Of a stretch of 64,000 bases of DNA, positions 8,749 through 16,265 are shown piece after piece. Every line of letters begins with the position of its first letter. The first letter of the stretch is position 1. The stretch is taken from NCBI RefSeq assembly GCF_002025665.1, contig NZ_CP018786.1:3162001-3226000 (forward strand). Reading direction: 5' to 3'. Origin of the DNA: Chryseobacterium indologenes. GTDB lineage: Bacteria; Bacteroidota; Bacteroidia; Flavobacteriales; Weeksellaceae. The notes beneath the pieces are model-generated. The model was not told where the DNA came from and did no database searches. It was given only the letters and a program-made list of their open reading frames with translations. A program made the position numbers and the translations under genes.

Positions 8749-9381
8749 TTACACATTTTTTTTACGGGAAGAAAAATAGTCTATCAGAATAAAGAGCTGG
8801 TACACAATGAACATAACAACATTGAATACCCAAATCTCTTTATGCAGTTTTCTGTTCATCACCGTATACAGATTTCCGGACAAAAATATTACGGTACTGC
8901 TTATCAGATAAAGTAAAAGTCCCAGACTTATATAATTGTATTTCTTTTTGGTATCCAGTATATTATATAAATGAAATAATGCAAGAATGATAATAGAAAA
9001 AGAAGTAACAAAAATTTCAAATAGATTAAAAACATAATACTTTTCAGGGTATATGATATACTGTATAACGAGAACTACAGGAATGATAATTAAAAGTGTA
9101 CGTGCTGCTTTTTTCTGGTATTTTTCTATTAAAATTTCATGAAAGAACAACCCCAGTAACAAAAACTGACCGATCAGATAATAATGAGAGAAAAACAGAT
9201 TGTTAATCTTCTGAGAATTCAATACATAGAAAACAATTTCACATATTAATATCCAGGCCAGATAGCTGATGAAGAATGTATAGGCTTTTCCTGCTCTTGA
9301 AAAGCCCATACAGTATACTGCCAGATTGATCAGCAGAATGCCTTTTCCAATCAATGACAATATTTCAATCCAATGATCCAA
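8749..9381 (-). CDS. Multi-pass membrane protein in two-component operon
   Basis: About 210 residues with roughly six hydrophobic segments (for example ILLINLAVYCMGF, LLIIIPVVLVIQYIIY, FVTSFSIIILALFHLY) and a basic tail SSRKKNV. I do not recognise a named family. Its position immediately before a kinase that has almost no sensor domain suggests a signal-perception partner, which is inference from context. The start is unusual. The frame is bounded upstream by a TAA at 9400-9402, and no ATG lies between, so TTG at 9381 is the best candidate. The next ATG would remove the first membrane segment. Confidence 0.7.
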   Translation of the reverse strand: MDHWIEILSLIGKGILLINLAVYCMGFSRAGKAYTFFISYLAWILICEIVFYVLNSQKINNLFFSHYYLIGQFLLLGLFFHEILIEKYQKKAARTLLIIIPVVLVIQYIIYPEKYYVFNLFEIFVTSFSIIILALFHLYNILDTKKKYNYISLGLLLYLISSTVIFLSGNLYTVMNRKLHKEIWVFNVVMFIVYQLFILIDYFSSRKKNV

Positions 9382-9399
9382 TAATCTCTGATTTTCAGA

Positions 9400-9726
9400 T
9401 TACAGATTCCACCATTTTTCGGCAGAACATACACTTGGACAAGGTGTTGTCATATCATATACATAATCTCCTTTTTCATAGTTTACAATATCATTATCAT
9501 ATGCATCCACTCCTACCATCAGAAACTTAAATTCGCCTTCATTGGTAATGGCATTATATCCGCGATATTTCTCAAATCCTTTGTCTTTAATGAAAATATC
9601 ATGGATATCCTTTGCAGGGATAAGGTGGGCCTTTATTGAAATTCCGTCAATACCTTTTGTGTTTTGCCAATTTGTGATCCATGTTTTAGCATCATCTAAT
9701 GAGATTGCGTGTTTTGGTAGTTCCAT
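9400..9726 (-). CDS. Hypothetical protein, 108 residues
   Basis: A soluble protein beginning MELPKHAISLDDAKTWITNW and ending CPSVCSAEKWWNL. It has no signal peptide or membrane segment. Its visible features are a conserved-looking IKAHLIPAKDIHDIF stretch and two cysteines near the C-terminus (CPSVC). I do not recognise the family. It ends 18 bp before the membrane-protein start, in the same reading frame, so it may be the first gene of the two-component operon. Its upstream region contains a palindrome, TGTAGCTACA, at 9773-9782. Confidence 0.7.
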   Translation of the reverse strand: MELPKHAISLDDAKTWITNWQNTKGIDGISIKAHLIPAKDIHDIFIKDKGFEKYRGYNAITNEGEFKFLMVGVDAYDNDIVNYEKGDYVYDMTTPCPSVCSAEKWWNL

Positions 9727-10041
9727 AGTTTTTCTTGTTTTAAATTATATAATAGGTTTAGAATAAAGTCACTGTAGCTACACATTACAAGTTATGAAAA
9801 AAACTAACCATACCGTGAAATAATTTCATTTTAATTAACATAATATTCATTTTTCAAAATTATAATAATAACAAACAACAAAACTGCGTATTTCTACGCA
9901 TTTTTCAATTAGGCATTTAATACGCTGTTATCACTTTGTATTTCTCGGTTACTTTGTGGTATCCTTTATAGGAAAACCCCATGAGCATATCAACAGTACA
10001 GAAAGTTTATGATCTTCTGTAAACATTAAAAAATCTGTATC
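9727..10041. promoter_or_regulatory. Divergent intergenic region with two inverted repeats
   Basis: This 315-bp AT-rich spacer separates the leftward two-component operon from the rightward type IX-sorted protein gene. It holds a perfect palindrome TGTAGCTACA (9773-9782) and an inverted repeat TGCGTA-N4-TACGCA (9885-9900). Both could be operator sites. I see no gene or RNA in it. Regulator identity is unknown; the NarL-type regulator encoded next door is the obvious candidate. Confidence 0.35.
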
Positions 10042-10887
10042 ATGAAAAAAATTATCTTTTTTGTAATTCTTGCTTTCATAAGCAGTATTACAACGATCAA
10101 TGCACAGATCACCACTGTAACTTTTGAAACTTCAACTGGTGGCAGCACAAGCTTTACCAGCAATGGATATACATTCAATATTATTTCACAGGCCGGAACT
10201 TTTAGAATTCAAAGTAATTATCCAAACACCGGCTGGAACGGAACAGCGAATGACAATGTTTATATTGACAATACAGGAACAACCAATATTAATGCTCCTT
10301 CTTTCAGTGTTAAAAGCAATTCTATGTTCACCGTATCCAAGTTTTGGGTCTTCCTGAGTAATACTGCTTTAAACCAGTCTACCTCATCAGGAACACTGAT
10401 CATTACAGGAAAATTAGGAGGAGTTACAAAGTTTACCACCACAAAAACTTCAGGTTTTAATACAACATTCAATGCAACAATGGGAACAACGGGCATTAAC
10501 AACGGATTTACCCTGATTGATCTTGCTACTTTAAATAATCAGAATAACAGCAATACAACCATTGATGAACTCCAGCTGCAATCCACCGGAGGATATGTCT
10601 ATATGTGCCTGGATGCGTTTACATGGACAAAAATTTCCACGCTGGGAACTTCGGAAAATGTCCTCAAAGGCAAAGGGAATATTTATCCGAATCCTACTCC
10701 TGGTATCTTCTATATGGATGACCTGAAAAAAAACGAAAAAGTTTCATTATACGACCAGGCTGGAAAACTTATGAAATCTGCAGCAGCAGAAAAAGATAAA
10801 AATGAGTTTGATATAAGCGAACTACCGGATGGCATTTACCTCATCACAACAGCATCAGGAAGCTATAAAATCATTAAAAAGAAATAA
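10042..10887 (+). CDS. Type IX secretion-sorted surface/secreted protein
   Basis: 281 residues. A signal peptide (MKKIIFFVILAFISSITTIN, cleavage after NAQ) is followed by a ~190-residue beta-rich domain with many Thr, Ser and Asn. A C-terminal type A sorting domain follows: NIYPNPTPGIFYMDDL, then KVSLYDQAGKLM and ELPDGIYLITTASGSYKIIKKK. The sorting domain is what the type IX machinery recognises for export across the outer membrane. The middle domain is not recognised and may be a carbohydrate- or protein-binding module. It is the only rightward gene in the region and ends at a shared bidirectional terminator. Confidence 0.85.
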   Translation: MKKIIFFVILAFISSITTINAQITTVTFETSTGGSTSFTSNGYTFNIISQAGTFRIQSNYPNTGWNGTANDNVYIDNTGTTNINAPSFSVKSNSMFTVSKFWVFLSNTALNQSTSSGTLIITGKLGGVTKFTTTKTSGFNTTFNATMGTTGINNGFTLIDLATLNNQNNSNTTIDELQLQSTGGYVYMCLDAFTWTKISTLGTSENVLKGKGNIYPNPTPGIFYMDDLKKNEKVSLYDQAGKLMKSAAAEKDKNEFDISELPDGIYLITTASGSYKIIKKK

Positions 10888-10912
10888 AAGCGGTACAGCT
10901 AGTAAATAATAA

Positions 10913-10940
10913 AAAAACCGACAGCTATCTGTCGGTTTTT
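10913..10940. terminator. Bidirectional intrinsic terminator
   Basis: A perfect 12-bp stem built on AACCGACAG/CTGTCGGTT, with loop CTAT, flanked by A and T runs. It lies between two convergent genes (ends at 10887 and 10967) and can serve both. Confidence 0.85.
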
Positions 10941-10966
10941 GAATATTTTGAATTCAAATATAAATC

Positions 10967-11416
10967 TTATGGATGCTGCTGCATTTTAGCAGGATCGTCA
11001 TAGTTTACCATCCAGTTGATTCCGAATTTGTCACTAAACATTCCAAAATAAGCTCCCCAGAAGGTATCAGCCATAGGCATTGTTACCTGTCCACCAGCAG
11101 AAAGACCACCGAATAATTTGTCAGCTTCTTCTTTAGATTCAGCGTTCACAGAAATAGAGAAGTTGTTTCCTGCTTTGAAGTTGGAAGACCACTCTCCTCC
11201 TGTATCGCTTCCCATCAAAATCGTTTCTTTGGAGATCGGAAGTGAAACGTGCATGATTTTGTTTTTGTCTTCTTCAGGCGTTTCTTTTCCTTCCATTGGA
11301 GGCATTTCTCCAAATGTTCCGATGTAAGGATATTCTCCTCCGAAAACAGATTTATAAAAATCGAATGCTTCTCTGCAGTTTCCGTTGAATGTCAGGTAAA
11401 CGTTTACTGTTGCCAT
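10967..11416 (-). CDS. VOC-family protein (PhnB-like)
   Basis: 149 residues. The PhnB/3-demethylubiquinone methyltransferase-like arrangement is visible: VNVYLTFNGNCREAFDFYKS at the N-terminus, a central MHVSLPISKETILMGSDT, and a C-terminal MADTFWGAYFGMFSDKFGIN followed by WMVNYD. These proteins share the glyoxalase fold; most have no assigned substrate. It is the last gene of a leftward cluster of small VOC, SRPBCC and DUF genes that starts at 13728 and ends at the shared terminator. Confidence 0.83.
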   Translation of the reverse strand: MATVNVYLTFNGNCREAFDFYKSVFGGEYPYIGTFGEMPPMEGKETPEEDKNKIMHVSLPISKETILMGSDTGGEWSSNFKAGNNFSISVNAESKEEADKLFGGLSAGGQVTMPMADTFWGAYFGMFSDKFGINWMVNYDDPAKMQQHP

Positions 11417-11447
11417 AATTGTTTTGTTTTTTTAAGTTAAGTTTATT

Positions 11448-11996
11448 TTATTGAGGTTTTTCAGATAAGGTTTTTAATCTTGAAAGTCCTTTCTGATAAT
11501 CTTTTCCAATAGCTTTCTCCATATTCATAAACAGTTTCATCAAAGTAAACGGATAAGGAATCTCTGAAGTAAATCCCCATGTTGCTTTACTTCCGCTTCC
11601 TTCCGGAACTACTGTTACATAAGCATTTGCTTCACTTTCATAAGGGGTGAGAAATTTGATTTTTGTATCTATTCTTTTACCTGTTTCATCTATTTTTTCT
11701 AATTCCTGACAACCTTTTCCTGCCTGTTTATTTTTACTGTCCCAGCAAACTTTTTCTCCGGGTTGACCGGTTGTTCCTGTCCAGTCTTTTTTCATACCCG
11801 GATCAAGATCATTCCATGGACTCCATTGATCCATTGCCTTGAGGGTATTGGTATTTTTCCACACTCTTTCTACCGGAGCATTGATAGAAATCGACTTTTC
11901 ATATTTACAGTCTCCCGAAATAAAAGCAGCCCAAACCAACAAGATGATTAGTAATGTGGCCAAAAGTAAAAAAATGCGTTTAAATGTTCTCATCAT
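11448..11996 (-). CDS. SRPBCC family protein with N-terminal membrane anchor
   Basis: 182 residues. One N-terminal hydrophobic segment (residues ~5-25, IFLLLATLLIILLVWAAF) precedes a polyketide-cyclase/SRPBCC domain with SISINAPVERVWKNTNTLKA and a later KATWGFTSEIPYPFTLMKLF. This is the membrane-anchored form common in Bacteroidota, and its ligand is unknown. Two ATGs are adjacent at the start (MMRTF), and either could be used. It lies 17 bp downstream of a VOC gene in a run of small leftward genes. Confidence 0.8.
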   Translation of the reverse strand: MMRTFKRIFLLLATLLIILLVWAAFISGDCKYEKSISINAPVERVWKNTNTLKAMDQWSPWNDLDPGMKKDWTGTTGQPGEKVCWDSKNKQAGKGCQELEKIDETGKRIDTKIKFLTPYESEANAYVTVVPEGSGSKATWGFTSEIPYPFTLMKLFMNMEKAIGKDYQKGLSRLKTLSEKPQ

Positions 11997-12013
11997 AAAT
12001 GTGTTGTTAATTA

Positions 12014-12385
12014 TTATCTGTGTTGATCTATAAGAATCATATTTCCATCAGGGTCTTTCAGATAGATATGCTCAGGACCGGAAGTGGTTTCATCGGCTTC
12101 TTTCCCGATTTCTACTCCAGTTTCTCTTAACTTTTTCTGAATTTCACGCACATCATCAAAAGATTCCAGATTCTGTGCATTTTCATCCCATCCCGGATTG
12201 AAAGTAAGCATATTCCCATCAAACATCGCCTGAAAAAGTCCGATAAGAGTAGACCCGTTTTTCATGATCAGGTAATTTTGTGCTTCTGTTCCTGCCATAG
12301 TGGTGAACCCAAGTTTCTCATAAAAGTCTTTGGATTTCTGAAGATCTTTTACACTTAAACTGATTGAAAAAGCTCCTAATTTCAT
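12014..12385 (-). CDS. VOC-family protein (glyoxalase-like)
   Basis: 123 residues. It opens with LGAFSISLSVKDLQKSKDFY, then EKLGF. A central EAQNYLIMKNGSTLIGLFQ follows, and it closes with HIYLKDPDGNMILIDQH, the characteristic second-module motif. The metal-ligand pattern cannot be settled by eye. It overlaps the upstream membrane-protein gene by four bases, so the two are coupled. The neighbouring SRPBCC, PhnB-like and DUF1569 genes are of the kind that recur in flavobacterial resistance or detoxification clusters, but no substrate is implied. Confidence 0.8.
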   Translation of the reverse strand: MKLGAFSISLSVKDLQKSKDFYEKLGFTTMAGTEAQNYLIMKNGSTLIGLFQAMFDGNMLTFNPGWDENAQNLESFDDVREIQKKLRETGVEIGKEADETTSGPEHIYLKDPDGNMILIDQHR

Positions 12386-12786
12386 ATTTTTATTGTTTTT
12401 AAAGCAAGTTTATGTCCTACGAAAACCAGTCCCCATACCAGAATTCCTAAAATCCAGAACCAGATAGGAGAAGGTAAAGATGCCATCATGTAAATGGTCA
12501 TCAGTAAAAAAATAATTCCACAGATTGCAGCAGCTGTATATTTCCCATTATTTGAGATTTTTGAGGCTACAAAACCTGAAACAATTGCTGCCAAGGCATA
12601 GGCAATAATGATAAAAAACAGAGCCATAAAAGGAGCCTGATCTACATACAATTTCAAAGCTTCCATATCTCCGGCCTCTGCCTGTGCAGGTGGTGGGTAC
12701 AAAGCATGCCCTATCTTTTCCACCACAGTAATACAAACGGATCCTGTGATAAGGCCAACCAATACAGCTAATATTCTTCTCAACAT
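12382..12786 (-). CDS. Small integral membrane protein, four predicted helices
   Basis: 134 residues with four hydrophobic segments: ILAVLVGLITGSVCITVV, FMALFFIIIAYALAAIVSGF, YTAAAICGIIFLLMTIYMMA and FWILGILVWGLVFVGHKLAL. It has no recognised domain. It is translationally coupled to the VOC gene downstream (four-base overlap) and lies two bases from the secreted-protein gene upstream. Function unknown. Confidence 0.75.
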   Translation of the reverse strand: MLRRILAVLVGLITGSVCITVVEKIGHALYPPPAQAEAGDMEALKLYVDQAPFMALFFIIIAYALAAIVSGFVASKISNNGKYTAAAICGIIFLLMTIYMMASLPSPIWFWILGILVWGLVFVGHKLALKTIKI

Positions 12787-12788
12787 CG

Positions 12789-13259
12789 TTATTGGTTTTT
12801 CAATTGAGTTTTAAACTCCAGAGTTCCGTCATAACTTTTCCAGTCTCCTATAAACTCAATAGATTGTCCTTCAATTTTCTCTGTCTTTCTATTCCATTTG
12901 AAGTTATAGACAAACTTTCCTTTGAAAAGTCCCGAATGTTTTCCTTTATTCTCTTCTGCCAACTCATATTCTCCATATACTGTTCCCTGTTTTTTGGAAT
13001 CCTTATATTTTGAAATGGTAATTTTCCCTTCAAATTTCGCATAACTGGTATCCACAAGAGAATATCCTGAAACGAAATATTCCTGGTCATTCTTTTTATT
13101 CTGTTCAGAAATATTGATCTTCAGTTTCAGTTCCTGGCCTTTGCTCCCAATAGTCCCTATGTAAGGTTTACTATTGTTCAGCCAGGTATTTGAGATATCC
13201 GGCATCTGCCCTAATGTAAAATTGGCAGTCAGAATGAGGAGTAATAAAAATTTTTTCAT
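12789..13259 (-). CDS. Secreted hypothetical protein
   Basis: 156 residues from the ATG at 13259. A longer frame back to 13283 would put eight residues before the signal peptide and is less likely. The signal is MKKFLLLLILTANFTLG with cleavage near GQ. The mature part reads SKPYIGTIGSKGQELKLKIN and is a succession of beta-strands ending FIGDWKSYDGTLEFKTQL, like a small lipocalin-type or beta-sandwich fold. No family recognised. It is tightly packed with its neighbours in the leftward cluster. Confidence 0.7.
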   Translation of the reverse strand: MKKFLLLLILTANFTLGQMPDISNTWLNNSKPYIGTIGSKGQELKLKINISEQNKKNDQEYFVSGYSLVDTSYAKFEGKITISKYKDSKKQGTVYGEYELAEENKGKHSGLFKGKFVYNFKWNRKTEKIEGQSIEFIGDWKSYDGTLEFKTQLKNQ

Positions 13260-13272
13260 GTTGTGTGATTTA

Positions 13273-13728
13273 TTAAACACCAAATTGTGCCAGATGGTGA
13301 TTCAGATGTTTGGCAAACATATTATTCCATTCCTGGGAATTCAGTTTTCCGAAAGAAAAAGATTCTTTACCATCGAACGCATCTGCGCCTAACTGCTGAG
13401 TCTTTTGAATAAACCCGATCAGTCTTGTTTTTTCTTCGTGAAAATTCTTTCTTGTGGTAATCAAAAACTGTGGAGCGGTAGGAGAATCTCTCGGATATGC
13501 TTTTTCTCCCACCACTTTAGGTTTTACGAAAGTTTTTAGTATAAATTTTGCAATCGCTCCCGGCTTTTTGTGTTTTTCCGGCTCATAGATCATTTCATAG
13601 GTAATACAACAGTGTGCCAGCATTTGGTCTACTGTCATTTTCCCCCACAAACCGTGAGTATCTTCTACCAATCTGTTGATCCTATCTATATAGTTTTGAG
13701 CATCTTTTGCATCAAATACATTTTCCAT
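13273..13728 (-). CDS. DUF1569 family protein (DinB-like helical bundle)
   Basis: 151 residues. The pattern GKMTVDQMLAHCCITYEMI, a central PKVVGEKAYPRDSPTAP and the closing NMFAKHLNHHLAQFGV match DUF1569. This is a four-helix DinB-related family in which conserved histidines bind a metal; the visible ones are in LAHC and HLNHHL. Function is unknown. It is the first gene of the leftward cluster 13728-10967. Confidence 0.8.
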   Translation of the reverse strand: MENVFDAKDAQNYIDRINRLVEDTHGLWGKMTVDQMLAHCCITYEMIYEPEKHKKPGAIAKFILKTFVKPKVVGEKAYPRDSPTAPQFLITTRKNFHEEKTRLIGFIQKTQQLGADAFDGKESFSFGKLNSQEWNNMFAKHLNHHLAQFGV

Positions 13729-13814
13729 ATAATTTCTATTTTACTATGGACAAATATATCAGTTTTTTTGTTTGATTTTATAGTCGGTTGAAAAAATTGA
13801 GAAGTGCTTGTTAT

Positions 13815-13849
13815 GAGATACGAGTTACGGGGTACGGAATTCGAGTTCG
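13815..13849. repeat. Dispersed intergenic repeat containing CGAGTTACG
   Basis: The run GAGATACGAGTTACGGGG and what follows (ACGGAATTCGAG) resemble the repeat arms at 27128-27155 and 27646-27673. They share the GAGATnCG and CGAGTTACG cores. It lies in a 294-bp spacer that otherwise holds nothing I can name. The resemblance suggests a genome-wide repeat family, but three copies are too few to define it. Confidence 0.4.
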
Positions 13850-14022
13850 AAATTTTTTTGGCTATTTTTCGGGGTATTTTTTATGTGTTTTTTCCTGCTC
13901 TTGTTTTAATTCGTCGGGCATAGAAACTGATTATCAGTCAGCCCATATACTGCCAAAAGCAACCAGCAAACCAGCATCCTATTAACATCTAACTTAAAAC
14001 CCAGCAACAAATTAACCAAAAA

Positions 14023-15231
14023 CTACTCTATCTCTTCCCGAGAAGTTTCCTCAATTGTAATTTCCTGAGGTGTGGATTTTTTGAAAATAAACCAAAGTTT
14101 GATCTTTAAAGCAATCCAGCCGATAATAGCATATATTACTAAAAGGATAGTTAGATGTTTCAGATATGGGAATGTAAGTTCTACCGAACCCTTTTGAATT
14201 AATAAAATTTTGAAAGCCTGTAAGAAAGGAGTCAAAGGAATAATATTCGCGATAAACTGGACGAAAGCAGGCATTGCGCTCAAAGGCCATGTAAACCCGC
14301 TGATAATGAAGGCCGGTGAAGCAATTACCATCAGGATTTGTGTCGCTTTCAAAGCATCCGGGATTAGGATACTGATGAATACGCCCAAAAATGAAACTGA
14401 TCCCACAAAAACGGCTGTGAGGAGTATAAAATTAAGAATTCCTTCCGGCATCGGAACCCTGAAGATCATATGCATAAAGTAATAAATACCTACAATAAGA
14501 ATAGAAAACACCCAGATTGGAATGACTTTAATAAGCATGGTTGGGAAAGCCCATTTCTTCATTTTGAGATATTCTTTCACAAAAGATCCTCTTTCAAATT
14601 CGGCAGCAAAACTTACTGCCATTGCTAATAAAATTACCTGTTGTAATACCACTGCCAGCATTGCAGGCCACATAAAAATAAGATAGTTTCCTGTAGTATT
14701 GAAAAGAGTAATATAATTGGCTTTGAAAGGTTCATATTGTGTTGCAGCTTTTGCAGCGGGCATTCCTGCTTTCTGAAGAGCTTTAATGGAAGCTCCGGCA
14801 GAAAATGTTCCTATGGTCAGCTGAAGCGCTTTCGATGCAAAATTTGCTGTTAAAACATTCCCTGTATTGATATAAACATTGAGCTCCGGGTATTTTTTCT
14901 GCAACATATCTCCTTCAAATCTTGATGGAATAATTACGACAGCTGCTGCTTCATGCCTGATCACCTCATCTTTAATACTGAGAGGTTCCTGCAGATATCT
15001 GATAATTTTGATGCTTTTATTATCATCCAGCATTTCCGTCAGTTGGTTGGATAAAGGCGTATTGTCCCTATCAACAACCAAAACAGGAGTATTTTCAACT
15101 TTTCCGCTTTTGTAGACAAACCCCAGCAAGGTAGCATAGAAGACCGGTGCCAAAAAGAACACCGTCCTTAAGGTAGAATTGCCGATAAAAAGTTTGAACT
15201 CACGTTTCAAAAGACGGAAAAATTCTTTCAT
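14023..15231 (-). CDS. ABC-2 type transporter permease
   Basis: 402 residues. The N-terminal membrane segment (LRTVFFLAPVFYATLLGFVY) is followed by a ~150-residue extracytoplasmic domain. Five further hydrophobic segments span residues ~190-385, including PAFIISGFTWPLSAMPAFVQ, typical of the ABC2_membrane_3 group (YhiH/YbhR-like drug exporters). It is the last gene of a TolC-adaptor-permease operon. No ATP-binding subunit is encoded beside it, so the ATPase must come from elsewhere or the system works differently. Substrate unknown. Confidence 0.85.
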   Translation of the reverse strand: MKEFFRLLKREFKLFIGNSTLRTVFFLAPVFYATLLGFVYKSGKVENTPVLVVDRDNTPLSNQLTEMLDDNKSIKIIRYLQEPLSIKDEVIRHEAAAVVIIPSRFEGDMLQKKYPELNVYINTGNVLTANFASKALQLTIGTFSAGASIKALQKAGMPAAKAATQYEPFKANYITLFNTTGNYLIFMWPAMLAVVLQQVILLAMAVSFAAEFERGSFVKEYLKMKKWAFPTMLIKVIPIWVFSILIVGIYYFMHMIFRVPMPEGILNFILLTAVFVGSVSFLGVFISILIPDALKATQILMVIASPAFIISGFTWPLSAMPAFVQFIANIIPLTPFLQAFKILLIQKGSVELTFPYLKHLTILLVIYAIIGWIALKIKLWFIFKKSTPQEITIEETSREEIE

Positions 15232-15297
15232 CTGTATATTTTTATATGTTGAAGAATAAAATGAAATTCCATTGAAACTTCATCTGTTCTTTTCAAT

Positions 15298-16257
15298 TTA
15301 TTTCAGGATTACATTCGCGTTGACCAGAATACTTTTAGCCTTATTCATGTCTTTGGGTTTTACTTTGATCTCATAGATCGCATCCTGTAACTGGTAATCA
15401 GGATAAGCCGTGGTGATATCAGCATACTTTGTCAACTGCTTAATGTATACAATATTTCCTGTCAGGTTTTCTTTGTTATACACTACCTGCATGGTTACCT
15501 CCTGCCCTTTTTTGTATTTTGAGATAGCACTTTCCGGGATGGTAAATCTGAAATACGTACTCTCCGGAATATATCCGTTAAACAGAGCGAAACCAGCGGT
15601 TGCCAGTTCCCCTGTATTTAAGCTGATGGTCTCAATTTCCATATCGTTGGTAGCAATGATATATCTTTCGGAATAGGCTACATTAGCTTCCTGCAAAGCT
15701 CCTTTGGCTTGTGAAGCCTGCCCTGCCGCCATTTCTATTTTTTCGAAACGGGTTCCTCTGTTTACATCATCCAATTCTGCCACTACAGCATCATACTGAG
15801 CTTTTGCGCCTTGTAATTTTGCATAGATTTCATCATGAGCCTGTGGAGACATTAAGCTGTCGCGAAACATATTGTTGGCTCTTTTGTAAGATTTCTGGGC
15901 AAATTCATATTGTTCCTTCAATCCTTTATATTTGGCCTGAAGTTGTTTCAGCTGATCGGATGTTGCTCCGTTTTTGGCCATTTGTTCCTGAGCTGAAGCC
16001 GCACTTACTGCACCTTGTGCCTGTGCTATTTTTGCAGAAACTTCAGGGACATCAAGCTGAGCCAAAGTATCTCCTTTCTTTACAGTCTGACCTTCAGAAA
16101 CATATATTTTAAGAATCCTTCCGGTAACTTTAGGAGCGAAAGAGATCACATCCTTTTTAGTTTTTCCTTCAGGTTCTTTGATTTTTTCATTTTTTTTGTC
16201 ACAGCTCCCCAATAAAAACAGAGCAGCGAAGAGTATAGATATATTTTTATGCATCAT
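15298..16257 (-). CDS. HlyD-type periplasmic adaptor lipoprotein of an efflux system
   Basis: 319 residues. The lipoprotein signal MHKNISILFAALFLLGSC sets the inner-membrane anchor. A biotinyl-lipoyl half-motif (GRILKIYVSEGQTVKKGDTL) leads into a long coiled-coil hairpin (about residues 75-185, rich in Ala, Gln and Lys), and the barrel domain closes the protein. This is the periplasmic adaptor layout that links an inner-membrane pump to TolC. It lies between the TolC gene (8 bp) and the permease gene (66 bp). Two ATGs are adjacent at the start. Confidence 0.88.
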   Translation of the reverse strand: MMHKNISILFAALFLLGSCDKKNEKIKEPEGKTKKDVISFAPKVTGRILKIYVSEGQTVKKGDTLAQLDVPEVSAKIAQAQGAVSAASAQEQMAKNGATSDQLKQLQAKYKGLKEQYEFAQKSYKRANNMFRDSLMSPQAHDEIYAKLQGAKAQYDAVVAELDDVNRGTRFEKIEMAAGQASQAKGALQEANVAYSERYIIATNDMEIETISLNTGELATAGFALFNGYIPESTYFRFTIPESAISKYKKGQEVTMQVVYNKENLTGNIVYIKQLTKYADITTAYPDYQLQDAIYEIKVKPKDMNKAKSILVNANVILK

Positions 16258-16265
16258 TTAAATTT

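Noticed and set aside
15711..16112. 133-residue rightward frame inside the adaptor gene
   Set aside because: Antisense to the coiled-coil region of the HlyD-type adaptor, with no independent support.
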